Of a stretch of 64,000 nucleotides of DNA, positions 34,397-43,510 are shown in pieces. Both the position numbers and the translations under genes were made by a program. The stretch lies in NCBI GenBank assembly GCA_001464575.1, contig LNFE01000096.1:1-64000 (forward strand). Reading direction: 5' to 3'. Under the pieces are notes generated by a model. That model had not been told where the DNA came from. It searched no databases and saw nothing but the letters and a program-made list of their open reading frames with translations. This DNA is from Acidobacteria bacterium Ga0077553 (GTDB taxonomy: Bacteria > Acidobacteriota > Terriglobia > Bryobacterales > Bryobacteraceae). How positions within the stretch are numbered: position 1 is the first letter of the stretch; each line of letters starts with the position of its first letter.

Positions 34397-35352
34397 AGTT
34401 GTTGTGCGATGTCGACCAAGTCCGCGAATAAGCCGTAGGCCGTCTGCTCCACGCCCGGGGTGACGGACACAATTCCTTGGGTCCCCATCAGGTCCGTGTG
34501 GAGCAATAATACATTGGACGTGCCGTCGACGTTCGCCAGCAGATCATCTTCCGGCAGGCGCTCCGGCCGCGTGGTCAAGGTCAACGACCCATCGGCCTCG
34601 CGCTTTGCCCGGCTCACGAGCGTGATGACAAACCCGGCGGCCGCCGCGGCTTGGATCTCTTCCGGCGTAATCGCGCCAATCCCGGTCCGCTCCACCATTT
34701 GCGGGGTTACGTTCGCGTCCATCAGCACGTTGGCTAATGCCGCCGTTTTGGCCGCGGAGTCCCATCCGTCGATGTCGTAGGCCGGATCGGCCTCAGCGAT
34801 CCCCATCTCCTGCGCCAACCGGACGCCATCGGCCAGCGACCGGCCCTGGGCCATCTCCGCGAGAACCACCTTCGTGGTCGAGTTCAGGACGCCGCTGATG
34901 CCGTGAATGGTCACGCCGGGCAGATTGTTCCGCACCAGATTGAAGACGGGTGAACCGTCCATTACCGTCGACTCGAACCGGAATAGGATATGGTGCGCGG
35001 CCGCCTCGGCCCGGAGGGAGGCGTACGCGTGGGCGATGGGCCCTTTGTTCGCGGTAATCACGGGCAACCCGCGCGCAAAGGCCGCGCGGATATGGCTGAT
35101 GGCCGGCTCGCCGTCAACCGGATTCAGCGACGTGATCTCGATCACCACCTCCGGCTGGGCTTTGTCCAGAAACTCGGGAACGCTCGCCGGCGGGCCCCAT
35201 TCCGGATCAATCGGCAAGCCTTTGGGGTCATAGGCGGTATATTTCCGGGTTTGGATCGCCGTGATGCGGAACGGAAAGCGTTTGCGCTGACTTTCAAGAA
35301 GCCGCGCAAACGCCTTACCCACGCTGCCGTAGCCGATCAGTGCGATGCGCAA
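34393..35352 (-). CDS. hom: Homoserine dehydrogenase, short form without ACT domain
   Basis: A 319-residue enzyme of the aspartate pathway that reduces aspartate semialdehyde to homoserine. It shows the NAD(P) motif LIGYGSVG at residue 5, VITANKGP, the ESTVMDGSP loop and the catalytic DGWDSAAKTAALAN. No C-terminal ACT domain is present, so threonine feedback of the usual kind is not expected. Next gene downstream overlaps by four bases. Confidence 0.88.
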   Translation of the reverse strand: MRIALIGYGSVGKAFARLLESQRKRFPFRITAIQTRKYTAYDPKGLPIDPEWGPPASVPEFLDKAQPEVVIEITSLNPVDGEPAISHIRAAFARGLPVITANKGPIAHAYASLRAEAAAHHILFRFESTVMDGSPVFNLVRNNLPGVTIHGISGVLNSTTKVVLAEMAQGRSLADGVRLAQEMGIAEADPAYDIDGWDSAAKTAALANVLMDANVTPQMVERTGIGAITPEEIQAAAAAGFVITLVSRAKREADGSLTLTTRPERLPEDDLLANVDGTSNVLLLHTDLMGTQGIVSVTPGVEQTAYGLFADLVDIAQQL

Positions 35353-35361
35353 GCGCGCTCC

Positions 35362-37323
35362 TTAGAAAGTGACGGTAGCCAGAAATGCATTTAGCTCCGA
35401 TTCTAACGCAGCCTTTTTCTGCTGTTCCGCCTGCGCGAGGTCGCGCAGCTCCACGATCTTCGTTTCCCGTGCCGCCAGATCCCGCGCGTACCGCTGCACC
35501 TGCTGCTCCTGCCCGCTGACGGAATTCAACGACCGGATGTTCTCCCGCAACCGCTCCTGATCCTTCACCAAACCGGCGGACTGCGTTTGATTGGCGCGCA
35601 GCGATTGGTCGACGGTGGCAATCTGCGCTTTCATCGCTTGGATCTTTTCGAGGGCCTGCTTGCCGGCCGGCGACAGGGAGGCGTTGCGCAGGAAGATATT
35701 GATCTGGTCTGGCGACGTCGAGGAGATGACGTAGGACTGATCGTAGACGTACTCTTCCTTCACCACGAAAGTCTGCTCTGCGCTCGGCTTCAGGTCCAGC
35801 GAGAACCGGTAGTCCGTGGCCGTCTTCTCGACGGGTGTCGCCCCAATCAGCTTGTAGCCGCTCCGCAAGGGATGCTCAATGATCAAGGTTTTGGCCCGCG
35901 GGTCAACGTTCTTGACGGTGTACGTCTTCGTCTCTTCCGTGCTGGCTTTGGCGAAAATGACGCCGCGGTTGGCCCGGATCTCCCGCACCTGCCGCTGTTC
36001 GCTATCGAATTTGGTGGTGATCCGCGTGCCCAGGTCGACGCCATAGGAAATCAGCCGCTTGTCGCCCGCTTTGACGGTTTCAACCAGCGCCTCCCCGGCG
36101 TAAGCGCCGTTGTCGAAGACGGTGATCGGCCCGCCGTCGAGCGTCTTGCCGGTGTTGTTCGTGATCTCGGAGGCGGTGCGCGGATTGGCTTGCGACTCGT
36201 CGGTGTAGATCAGCAGCTTCCGCGCCTCCACCTTTTGTTGGAGGAAGGGGAGCATCGCCGATTCGTTCTTCTTCACGGTTACGGGCGTCGAAAACGCGTA
36301 TTCGAAGAGTTCGCCCAGGTCCCGGCCCGCGGTGTCGACGACGATGTTGCTCTGCACCGGAGCCATGTCCGTCATCGCCTCGGCCGCCATCTCGCGCCGC
36401 ATGATCGAACTCTTGGCCATCTGGGCCGGGGCGGGCGCCGGGGGAGCACCCGGCATTGCGCCGCCCATCGCGGCCCGATACAGCTCCGGCGCCACCGCCC
36501 GCTCCTCGGCCAGTTCGGCAAACGGCCGGTCAATGTACTTGGGATCGTAGAGCCGGCTCTGAAAGCTGACGGGTTTGCCCGAAACCAGGGAGAGGGTGAT
36601 TCCGGTCCAATCGCTGTCGGTGGTGTTGTCGACGATCGCCCAGCCTTCGAGCATGGGCGCCGTGCCCAGAATGAGGCGGTAGCTCGACTTCCAAATGGGC
36701 GTCGGGAGCAGGTAGCTGGCGCGGATCTGCCGCGACCGCGTCGATTCGCCGTCAATGTAGACGGCGCGCTGCTCTTGCGTCCGCAGCCCCGCCATGGATT
36801 GCAAATATTCGCGCAGCTTCAATTGCAGAAGCGGATCGGTCAACCGCACCGTGTTGGCGCTGGCGAGATCGAGGGTCCGCAGGTCTCCGGCGTCCGTGAG
36901 CAGAACAAGCAATTCCTGCTGCGACTTCTGCTCAGTCGACGGGACGACTCGCCCGCTGACGATGGCCCCAGAGACTTTTCCCGAGACGAGTTCCACGTCC
37001 ACCTTGGCGCCTCGCAGCCCGTCCAAGAACTTCGCCAAGGCGACTTCATTCTCGACATTCAGCGAGCTCCGCGCCGGTTTTGCCGAGTCGTACCGCACTC
37101 CGGTGACCCGGCCACCGCCCTGTTCGTCGAGCACGAGCGACTTCAACACGTCATTCATTTCGTTCGGCTTAAACTCCAGCCGGGCGGTCTGCCCGCTGGG
37201 CACCTCGCCAGCGCGCTCAAAATAGCCAACCCCGTGTTTGTACAGGACGACTCGCTTTACGGGCAGCTCGGCGGCTACGAGAGAGGTGGCGGCCAGGACG
37301 GCCGGGACAAGACGATTTTTCAT
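35362..37323 (-). CDS. Exported DUF4139-type protein
   Basis: From ATG 37323 the protein has 653 residues: signal peptide (MKNRLVPAVLAATSLVAA), a beta-rich domain (VKRVVLYKHGVGYFERAGEV), a DUF4139-like middle (IRASYLLPTPIWKSSYRLIL), an A/P/G-rich linker near 310 and a long C-terminal coiled coil (about 565-645). AAGGAG lies seven bases before the ATG. DUF4139 proteins are seen in envelope or mucoid-related contexts; function unproven. A start 23 codons upstream is the ORF track choice but lacks support. Confidence 0.82.
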   Translation of the reverse strand: MKNRLVPAVLAATSLVAAELPVKRVVLYKHGVGYFERAGEVPSGQTARLEFKPNEMNDVLKSLVLDEQGGGRVTGVRYDSAKPARSSLNVENEVALAKFLDGLRGAKVDVELVSGKVSGAIVSGRVVPSTEQKSQQELLVLLTDAGDLRTLDLASANTVRLTDPLLQLKLREYLQSMAGLRTQEQRAVYIDGESTRSRQIRASYLLPTPIWKSSYRLILGTAPMLEGWAIVDNTTDSDWTGITLSLVSGKPVSFQSRLYDPKYIDRPFAELAEERAVAPELYRAAMGGAMPGAPPAPAPAQMAKSSIMRREMAAEAMTDMAPVQSNIVVDTAGRDLGELFEYAFSTPVTVKKNESAMLPFLQQKVEARKLLIYTDESQANPRTASEITNNTGKTLDGGPITVFDNGAYAGEALVETVKAGDKRLISYGVDLGTRITTKFDSEQRQVREIRANRGVIFAKASTEETKTYTVKNVDPRAKTLIIEHPLRSGYKLIGATPVEKTATDYRFSLDLKPSAEQTFVVKEEYVYDQSYVISSTSPDQINIFLRNASLSPAGKQALEKIQAMKAQIATVDQSLRANQTQSAGLVKDQERLRENIRSLNSVSGQEQQVQRYARDLAARETKIVELRDLAQAEQQKKAALESELNAFLATVTF

Positions 37324-37572
37324 GAGATCTCCTTCTGCTGAGGGATTCCGCCGGGATGCCGATCCTTTCACAGGAATTTTCGCTTTCGCCATGGTGGGGA
37401 CTCTGAAAGATCATGACGCGTTTCGGGAATTTTAGGAAGGAGTACCAGTTTGGCTAAGCCGTTCGTAGTACTTTCTTGCTAACTTATAGAGAATCTCCGT
37501 CGGCTCGGAAAAGCTCTGAGTTCCGTCTAAAGGACTCGCCTGAGTCTGTCGATAACCCTCTTGGGAGTGCCA

Positions 37573-38931
37573 GTGTTCAAAGTTTCCGTCCGCGCCATTC
37601 TACCGCTCACAATCGCCGCAACTCTCGTCGCGCAAACAGCGACTGACGACGCGAGTTCCAACCCTGCAACATCCTATGACGGGCCCAGCGTAATGGGTCG
37701 AGGGCCGATTCGGATTGGTTTGATTGGTGCGGAGTCGGTTCCGATCACGATTTCATTTCGCGCGGGCGGGTCCTACGACACCCTTCTTGGTGGTTTCCGT
37801 ACGGATGCCGATGGCAATTTGACTCCCGGCGCCGGCTCCTACGGCGTTGAGGGAGGGTTCAACATCTCGGGTCAAAAGATGTTCCGCCGATCGGTGCTTG
37901 GCGTCTCTTACAACGCTGGCTACAACTATTTTGGCTCGGTTACCGGATTCAGTGGGACCAACCAAGCGTTGAATTTGGCTTACGGACGGCGCTTGACTCG
38001 CAGGCTAGAGTTGAACTGGAACAACACCGCCAGCGTCACCAATCGAATCCTGGGAAACCCATTGAATCAGCCGGGCACTGGGATCGATATTGTCACCGTT
38101 CCAGTGAACGAGCTCTTTGACACCCGGATCTACTTCCTGCAATCGCAGATGACCGCCGGGTATAACCTGAATTCTCGCTGGCAAATCCAGTTCGGGGGAA
38201 GCGGTGGCGTTATCCGCCGGCAAGCCCGCGCACTGGCCGATGCCAACACGTACGGTGGCTCCGCTTCGGTGATGTACCGCTGGAGTCGCAATACGACAAT
38301 CGGTGGGGGATATAACTACACCGCATTCAATTTCGGCCGATCCTTTGGAGAATCCGGTATTCATGCCCTATCCCTTAATTTTGCCCGGAGGATTGGCCGG
38401 GCTTGGCAGGTTTCCGCGTCGGTGTCCGGACAGACTGTTCGCACCATTGGTGTCCGCCGCGTCGCACTCGACCCTGTCATCGCCGCGCTCCTCGGATCAG
38501 GGTCCGGCGTCGAGGCCTTCGATTCCCGGGTCCGCATCGGGGGATACGGTCTTTCTTTAGCGCGCTCTTTCCGGCGCAGCAACTTCGAGGTTCGCGCGGA
38601 CCGATCCATCGTTCCGGGCAATGGACTTCTCCTCACCTCCGTGATCAACACTCAGTCAGCGTCAGCCACCTACAATGTCACTCGGAAGTGGAATGTCTTC
38701 ACGGGCATCAATCGAAGCACAATGGGAGAAGTAGCGGGCAGTACCTTTGGAGCCTTCAAGACTTGGGGCACGCAGATTGGCGTCGGCCGAAATTTGACGG
38801 ACGAAATCACAGTGAACGGCACCGTCGAGTACCGCAGCTTCATTTTGTCCGATTCTCCGCTCGATCGCACTGGCACCCGGTATCTCATTGGAATCTCGTA
38901 CACTCCCAGATCCCTTCCCTTTGGCAAATAG
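37573..38931 (+). CDS. Outer-membrane beta-barrel protein of unknown function
   Basis: A 452-residue exported protein with signal peptide MFKVSVRAILPLTIAATLVAQ and many alternating aromatic/polar strands with Y/N/G turns (GVSYNAGYNYFGSVTGFSGT), typical of a large barrel. The GTG at 37573 is preferred over the TTG at 37561 since GGGAG sits about five bases upstream. The 250-bp gap before it (37324-37572) holds no gene that I can see. A receiver-domain gene follows after 18 bases. Confidence 0.7.
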   Translation: MFKVSVRAILPLTIAATLVAQTATDDASSNPATSYDGPSVMGRGPIRIGLIGAESVPITISFRAGGSYDTLLGGFRTDADGNLTPGAGSYGVEGGFNISGQKMFRRSVLGVSYNAGYNYFGSVTGFSGTNQALNLAYGRRLTRRLELNWNNTASVTNRILGNPLNQPGTGIDIVTVPVNELFDTRIYFLQSQMTAGYNLNSRWQIQFGGSGGVIRRQARALADANTYGGSASVMYRWSRNTTIGGGYNYTAFNFGRSFGESGIHALSLNFARRIGRAWQVSASVSGQTVRTIGVRRVALDPVIAALLGSGSGVEAFDSRVRIGGYGLSLARSFRRSNFEVRADRSIVPGNGLLLTSVINTQSASATYNVTRKWNVFTGINRSTMGEVAGSTFGAFKTWGTQIGVGRNLTDEITVNGTVEYRSFILSDSPLDRTGTRYLIGISYTPRSLPFGK

Positions 38932-38949
38932 GGCTCCTCGCGCTCTAGG

Positions 38950-39327
38950 ATGACGGACTATCATCATGGCATTCGAGTGATCGTCGTCGACGATGATCCT
39001 CTGCTCGGCAAACTCCTCCTTCGCTATCTTTCCCGGGCGAGCATCTTTGCTCACACTGCCGCTAGTCTGGCCGAGCTCAGCGCTGTTTTCGAGCCCGGAG
39101 CCTACACGCACGCGCTGGTCGATTTGACCTTGCCCGATGGCTCCGGGGCCGAATGGCTCGCCGAGGCCCTTACCCGCGATCCGCTTCTATTCGGTGTGCT
39201 CACCAGCGGCTATCCAATTGCAACCGACCTGCTGCCCCAGTCTCTCCGGCATCGCGCCGCAGTGCTGCAGAAACCCTTCTCTCCTGCCGCCCTGCTCGTA
39301 GCCCTTGGCCTGTCCGCCCCAGCCTAA
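38950..39327 (+). CDS. Stand-alone response-regulator receiver domain
   Basis: A 125-residue CheY-like protein: acidic cluster in VIVVDDDPL, phospho-acceptor D58 (ALVDLTLPDG), threonine in GVLTSGY and lysine in LQKPF. There is no output domain, so it acts through a partner protein or as a phosphate sink. It follows the barrel gene and overlaps the convergent nitrilase by four bases. No kinase gene is adjacent. Confidence 0.88.
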   Translation: MTDYHHGIRVIVVDDDPLLGKLLLRYLSRASIFAHTAASLAELSAVFEPGAYTHALVDLTLPDGSGAEWLAEALTRDPLLFGVLTSGYPIATDLLPQSLRHRAAVLQKPFSPAALLVALGLSAPA

Positions 39328-40211
39328 TCCTCTTCCACACAGTTCTGGGCCTGCGTGTTCACGACGAGCCGGAACAGGTCGGGGCGTCCGTAATGCCCCA
39401 CCACATCCAGATCAAACTGGGCCTCTCGAATTTTCCCCATGTCCAGGTCCGCAACCAGCAGTCCTTCCCCGTCTCGCTTGGGTCCAGCTATCACGGATCC
39501 CAGCGGATCAATGATCACGCTGCCCCCGGTAATCGCCGCCCACTCGCCCGGCGGTTGCCATTGGCAGGCACTCAGCACAAAGCATCGCCCCTCCATCGCG
39601 ATGTGCCGCACCGTCGGGAGCCACGTCTCCCGATCGTCCACCGTGGGCGCACAATACAACTCCACTCCTTGTCCGTACAGCGCCAGCCGCAGCTGCGGCA
39701 TGTAGTTCTCCCAACAAATCGCTGCACCCACCCGTCCCATCGGAGTCTCCACTACACCTAACGTACTCCCGTCCCCCAAACCCCAGATCAGGCGTTCCAT
39801 GGCCGTTGGCATCACTTTCCGATGCTTACCCGCCACTGTTCCGTCCGGCGCCAGATAGTAAACGGTGCAGTAGAGCGTCCCGCCATCCCGTTCAATCGCA
39901 CCGACGACCAGCCAAACCCCGTGCGCCGACGCCACCGCGGCCATCTCTTCGGCATCGGCAATCGCCCCCTCGGCGTACCGGGCGAACTGCCGCCTGCCCT
40001 CCTCTGTCCGCCTTCCCACCGTCACCCCGAAATCCATACCCTTCGGGTAACCCCCGATAAACGCCTCAGGAAAGACAATCAGTTCAGCCCCCGCCGCTGC
40101 GGCTTCCCCCGCCCACCGGTCCAGCCGCTGCAGGCTCGCCGCCGTGTCCCAAGGCACCGATCCCGCTTGCACCACCGCCACCCGCACGACTGACTTCTGA
40201 TCCTGGCCCAT
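39324..40211 (-). CDS. Nitrilase-type carbon-nitrogen hydrolase
   Basis: A 295-residue enzyme with the complete Glu-Lys-Cys triad: E49 (VFPEAFIGGY), K132 (HRKVMPTAMER) and C166 (GAAICWENYMP). The HRKxxPTxxER and CWEN motifs are those of true nitrilases/cyanide-handling branch 1 enzymes, which turn nitriles into carboxylic acids. Substrate is not decidable. TATCTT ends seven bases before its ATG in the tiny shared promoter region. Confidence 0.88.
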   Translation of the reverse strand: MGQDQKSVVRVAVVQAGSVPWDTAASLQRLDRWAGEAAAAGAELIVFPEAFIGGYPKGMDFGVTVGRRTEEGRRQFARYAEGAIADAEEMAAVASAHGVWLVVGAIERDGGTLYCTVYYLAPDGTVAGKHRKVMPTAMERLIWGLGDGSTLGVVETPMGRVGAAICWENYMPQLRLALYGQGVELYCAPTVDDRETWLPTVRHIAMEGRCFVLSACQWQPPGEWAAITGGSVIIDPLGSVIAGPKRDGEGLLVADLDMGKIREAQFDLDVVGHYGRPDLFRLVVNTQAQNCVEED

Positions 40212-40218
40212 GCGCTTA

Positions 40219-40228
40219 AAGATACACT
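40219..40228. promoter_or_regulatory. Overlapping divergent -10 boxes of the nitrilase and pseudouridine synthase genes
   Basis: AAGATA (40219-40224) is TATCTT on the - strand for the nitrilase. TACACT (40223-40228) on the + strand serves the pseudouridine synthase, six bases before its TTG. The two boxes share two base pairs and only 23 bases separate the start codons, so the promoters should exclude each other. Confidence 0.5.
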
Positions 40229-40234
40229 AAAGGC

Positions 40235-40990
40235 TTGAAAAGGCCGCTAAAGACGTTAGAACGGGTGATCTCAAAGGCGGGCTTGGGCTCCCGCACTGAG
40301 GCCCGCAGTTGGATCGGCGCCGGCCGGGTCTCCGTGAACCGCCGCGTGATTCAGGACCCGGACCACTGGATCGACATGGAGCGCGACAAGGTCCTGTTCG
40401 ACGGCAAGCCGCTTGTCAAGAAAGAGCACGTCTATCTTATGCTCTATAAGCCGAAAGGCTACCTCACCACCTATAAAGACCCGGAGAATCGTCCCACCGT
40501 CTATGACCTTCTCCGTGATGTCGGCACCTTTGTCGTCCCGGTCGGCCGCCTCGATCTCGATACCAGCGGGCTTCTCTTGCTCACCAACGATACACAGTTC
40601 GCCGAGCGCATCATGAACCCCGATTTCCACGTCGCCAAGCGCTATCTCGTCAAAGCGAACCGGCTGCTTAGCGATGAGGAACTAGCCCGGCTGCGGGACG
40701 GCCTTGAACTCGACGACGGCCCGACCCGGCCCGCCACCGTTAAACGCGTCCGTGACAGCGAAAAGTACACGCACTTTGAAATCACGATCACCGAAGGGCG
40801 TAACCGCCAGGTCCGCCGCATGGTCGAAGCGCTGGGCGCCATGGTTCTGAAGCTGGTTCGCGTCGCCATTGGGCCGCTCGGCATCGGAACCCTGGAGGTC
40901 GGGAAATGGCGCTACCTGGAGCCGGCAGAGTGCGCCCGGCTCGGCCCTCAGCGCACCTTCGTCCGTAAGGCTTCCACCCGCTTGACGTAG
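40235..40990 (+). CDS. rRNA pseudouridine synthase, RsuA/RluB family
   Basis: A 251-residue enzyme: N-terminal S4 RNA-binding domain (LERVISKAGLGSRTEARSWI), then the synthase domain with the catalytic aspartate in VGRLDLDTSGLLLLTND and the late motif EGRNRQVRRM. It converts specific uridines in rRNA to pseudouridine. It starts with TTG at 40235, immediately after a -10 box, so the mRNA is probably leaderless. The 3-prime end overlaps the convergent unknown gene by 43 nt. RluB versus RsuA or RluE cannot be decided. Confidence 0.9.
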   Translation: MKRPLKTLERVISKAGLGSRTEARSWIGAGRVSVNRRVIQDPDHWIDMERDKVLFDGKPLVKKEHVYLMLYKPKGYLTTYKDPENRPTVYDLLRDVGTFVVPVGRLDLDTSGLLLLTNDTQFAERIMNPDFHVAKRYLVKANRLLSDEELARLRDGLELDDGPTRPATVKRVRDSEKYTHFEITITEGRNRQVRRMVEALGAMVLKLVRVAIGPLGIGTLEVGKWRYLEPAECARLGPQRTFVRKASTRLT

Positions 40991-42078
40991 CTCGATTCGA
41001 AGCTTCGCCGCGGTACCGACAACTTCTTCCGCAGTTCGGGCTCCCGCAATAGCTTCTTTCCGCTGCCGGGTAATCCCTCCGCAGCCCGTTCGAAGGTCCG
41101 GGCGTGCGCACTCTGCCACCCCGCCAAAGCCCGGAAGTATCCCAACTGGTTGTCGATCTTCTTGCAACCCCGCAACAGCGCATCCAGAATCTCTGCACGG
41201 TCGCCGTCGGTCAACAGCGGGCTCCCTCCGATGGTGGCGCCCCAATCGTCGAGAAACGGCCCCAGCGGCAGCAGGAGGGCTGGGGATTGCCGTAGCGCCT
41301 TCACCGGCCGTAACGGGTAGTGCCGGTGCCCCTCGGCGCTCAAACATTCTTTGTACAGATTGGCAATGTGTTGGAAGATCCCTCCAAACGGGGTCTTGTT
41401 CTCATGCGCCAGCCGGTGGAAACGCTGCTTCTGCGCCGAATGCTTCGCCGCGCCCTCCCAGTAACCGATCCCCTGGTCCAGATCCCCCAAATTGTGAGTA
41501 ATCGAAACGGCCAGCAGTAGGGTATCAATCTCGCGTCCCGGCGTCCGCAACGCCTTGCGGAACGCCTCGGCTTCCCGCTCCAGTTCCGCTTCAATCTGGC
41601 TGGTAAACGGCTCTTCCATCCCCAATTGCAGATAGCGACCCAGTCCCCCGCTCGCCACGGAAAACCATTCGCCGTTGTGCCCGGAGACAGGCCCTAGCCC
41701 CGCGTCGATGGTCACCCGCGCCGAGATCCCCTCCACGGTCCAATCGCGCATCTGCAGGGAAAATGCCGCCATCCTGCCCAAGGTTTCCGCGTCCCGCGTC
41801 TCGTTCCACAGCACGCCTCGGATCTTGCTGTCGACGTCCGTCGGGACGAACGTCGCCACGGTCGCCTGATGCGCCGAGCAGCAGAGCGCGAAGTAGTCCT
41901 CCAGGGTATCGACGGCCTTCGCCGATGCCAGCACCCGCAGATACCCCGCCGGAGTCCCTCCCAGTCCGATCAGCGGCCCTTCCTCCGCCGCGCCCAATTT
42001 TAGAAACGGCGCCGTGTTTTGAACTTGTTCAAGAATAGTGTCCGGGGAAATAAACTTGGACCATATGGGTTCTGCCAT
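40948..42078 (-). CDS. Conserved-looking soluble protein of unknown function
   Basis: A 376-residue protein without signal peptide or membrane helices, mainly helical in the second half. Phrases such as PAGYLRVLASAKAVDTLEDY and the basic C-terminus KLSVPRRSFESSYVKRVEAL are visible, but no family was recognised. TACACT ends ten bases before ATG 42078 and is followed by AAAG, as in the promoter at 40223. The ORF track start (42357) would read through a region with no coding signal. Confidence 0.65.
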   Translation of the reverse strand: MAEPIWSKFISPDTILEQVQNTAPFLKLGAAEEGPLIGLGGTPAGYLRVLASAKAVDTLEDYFALCCSAHQATVATFVPTDVDSKIRGVLWNETRDAETLGRMAAFSLQMRDWTVEGISARVTIDAGLGPVSGHNGEWFSVASGGLGRYLQLGMEEPFTSQIEAELEREAEAFRKALRTPGREIDTLLLAVSITHNLGDLDQGIGYWEGAAKHSAQKQRFHRLAHENKTPFGGIFQHIANLYKECLSAEGHRHYPLRPVKALRQSPALLLPLGPFLDDWGATIGGSPLLTDGDRAEILDALLRGCKKIDNQLGYFRALAGWQSAHARTFERAAEGLPGSGKKLLREPELRKKLSVPRRSFESSYVKRVEALRTKVR

Positions 42079-42922
42079 TCGAATCTTTAGTGTAAAGGAC
42101 ACGCCGGTGGAGACTCCTGTTTTCTTGGGTCCTCCGCCGCGCAACACCACAGGGTGAGTGGGAGTAACCGTCGAATCCGTTGCTGGCGATCGACTAATTT
42201 TGGGCGGAGGGTTTATCCAGGCCCCCTCCAGTTCCTCCCCACAGCAGGCTCCCTCGCCCGCGGAATGGCAGCCCGCAGCCTCTTTTACTTCGGCGCCTAG
42301 AGCCGATACTCGATCGCTAGGCCGCATACGACTCCCAACCGGACCGCAATCGAACATGGCGTCGTCCTTCCAATCGCTAAGTCCGGCGAGTCACCCAGGA
42401 CGCTGATCCTCTCCAACCCCGGCGGTATCGACCCAGCGAAGCCATGCCGTCCACGGTCCACTCTTGCGTCCCCGTGGCCTCAGTCCAGCCGCACGCCTGC
42501 TGCAACGATACCGGCGGCGGCGTCTGAAACCCTTCTTGCTACTTGGCCGGCACCGTTCTGATCCGTCGGGAGACCCACCCTTCCCTCGTGTTTGGCGGCC
42601 GAGCACCGCGTTTCCCCGAAGGCGCCAAGCGACCCTCGCCAGGCCCCGGCCCCGATTCCGCCGAGGCGCACCAGAATCTCGAATTCGCTTGCGGGCTCTG
42701 GCTGTATGTGTTCGTCCCGAAAATGAGGGTGGTCAAGCCTCCTTGCCGCAAGGTCTAAGTCCACCGTGGAATCCAGCGGAACGGATTCAAGTACAGCGCC
42801 CCTACCTCGCCCCCACGCGCGCTCCAATCGACGACTGCCGCGTCGGCACCGCGCCCTCGAATTGCCGAAGACCGCTAAGACGATCGTCCCGCCCAACCGA
42901 TTGCTGAACTCGCCGCAAGGGC
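42079..42922. other. Gene-poor stretch with a degraded repeat unit at its right end
   Basis: No ORF here looks genuine: frames are proline/arginine-rich and none shows a family motif. At about 42845-42920, in a different frame from the repeats that follow, LELPKTAKTIVPP resembles the LPLPxxKTGVPV part of the repeat unit, so an older, frame-shifted copy may extend upstream. Otherwise I see nothing. Confidence 0.4.
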
Positions 42923-43510
42923 CAACCCGTCTTCTGCGTCGACAGATCCAACCCGCCGTTCCTGATCCACCGCGCCGACGCCCTCCTGCCCCTGCCCCGG
43001 AGCAAAACCGGCGTCCCGGTAGGACTTACCGTCTACCGTCGGGCAGGCCACGCCGGACCCACAGTCGACCATCCCATCCTCTGCGTAGCCAAATCCGGCC
43101 CGCCGTTCCTGATCCACCGCGCCGACGCCGACATTCTTCTGGCCCGGAGAAAGGACGGCGTCCCGGTCGGACTAACCGTCTTCCGTCAGGCAGGCCACGG
43201 CGGACCCAGAGTCGACCATCCCATCCTCTGCGTTACCGAATCCGGCCCGCCGTTCCCTATCTACCGCGCCGACGCCCACCTGCCCCTGCCCGAGCGCAAA
43301 ACCGGCGTCCCGGTCAGGCTATCGGGCTTCCGTCGGGCAGGCGACGGCGGACTCGAAGATGGCCATCCCATCCTCTGCGTCAACAAATACGGCCCGCCGC
43401 TCCTGATCCACTACCGCAACGCCGAACTGCACCTGCCGCAGAGCAAAGCCGACGCCCCGATCTGTCTAACCGTCCTCCGTCTGGCAGGCCACAACGGTCC
43501 TGAATATGAT
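42923..43510 (+). repeat. Four 147-bp tandem repeats in one open frame (49-residue units)
   Basis: Units start at 42923, 43070, 43217 and 43364, each exactly 147 bp, and the array ends at the ftsZ stop codon. Translated on + they read as a conserved 49-residue unit (HPILCV-x3-SGPPFLIHRADA-x-LPLP-x2-KTGVPVGLTVFRRAGHGGP). The conserved length and partly synonymous differences mean it was, or is, coding. The frame has a stop at 42905 and no ATG, GTG or TTG start before the array, so this looks like the broken end of a repeat protein. No known repeat family recognised. Confidence 0.7.

Noticed and set aside
42480-42896. ORF of 138 codons on the - strand
   Set aside because: No start-site signal, no family motif and arginine/glycine-rich composition; it looks like a shadow frame in decayed sequence.
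42766-43503. ORF of 245 codons on + across the tandem repeats
   Set aside because: Its composition is almost only P, R and S. The neighbouring frame gives a balanced conserved repeat unit, so this is an out-of-frame reading.
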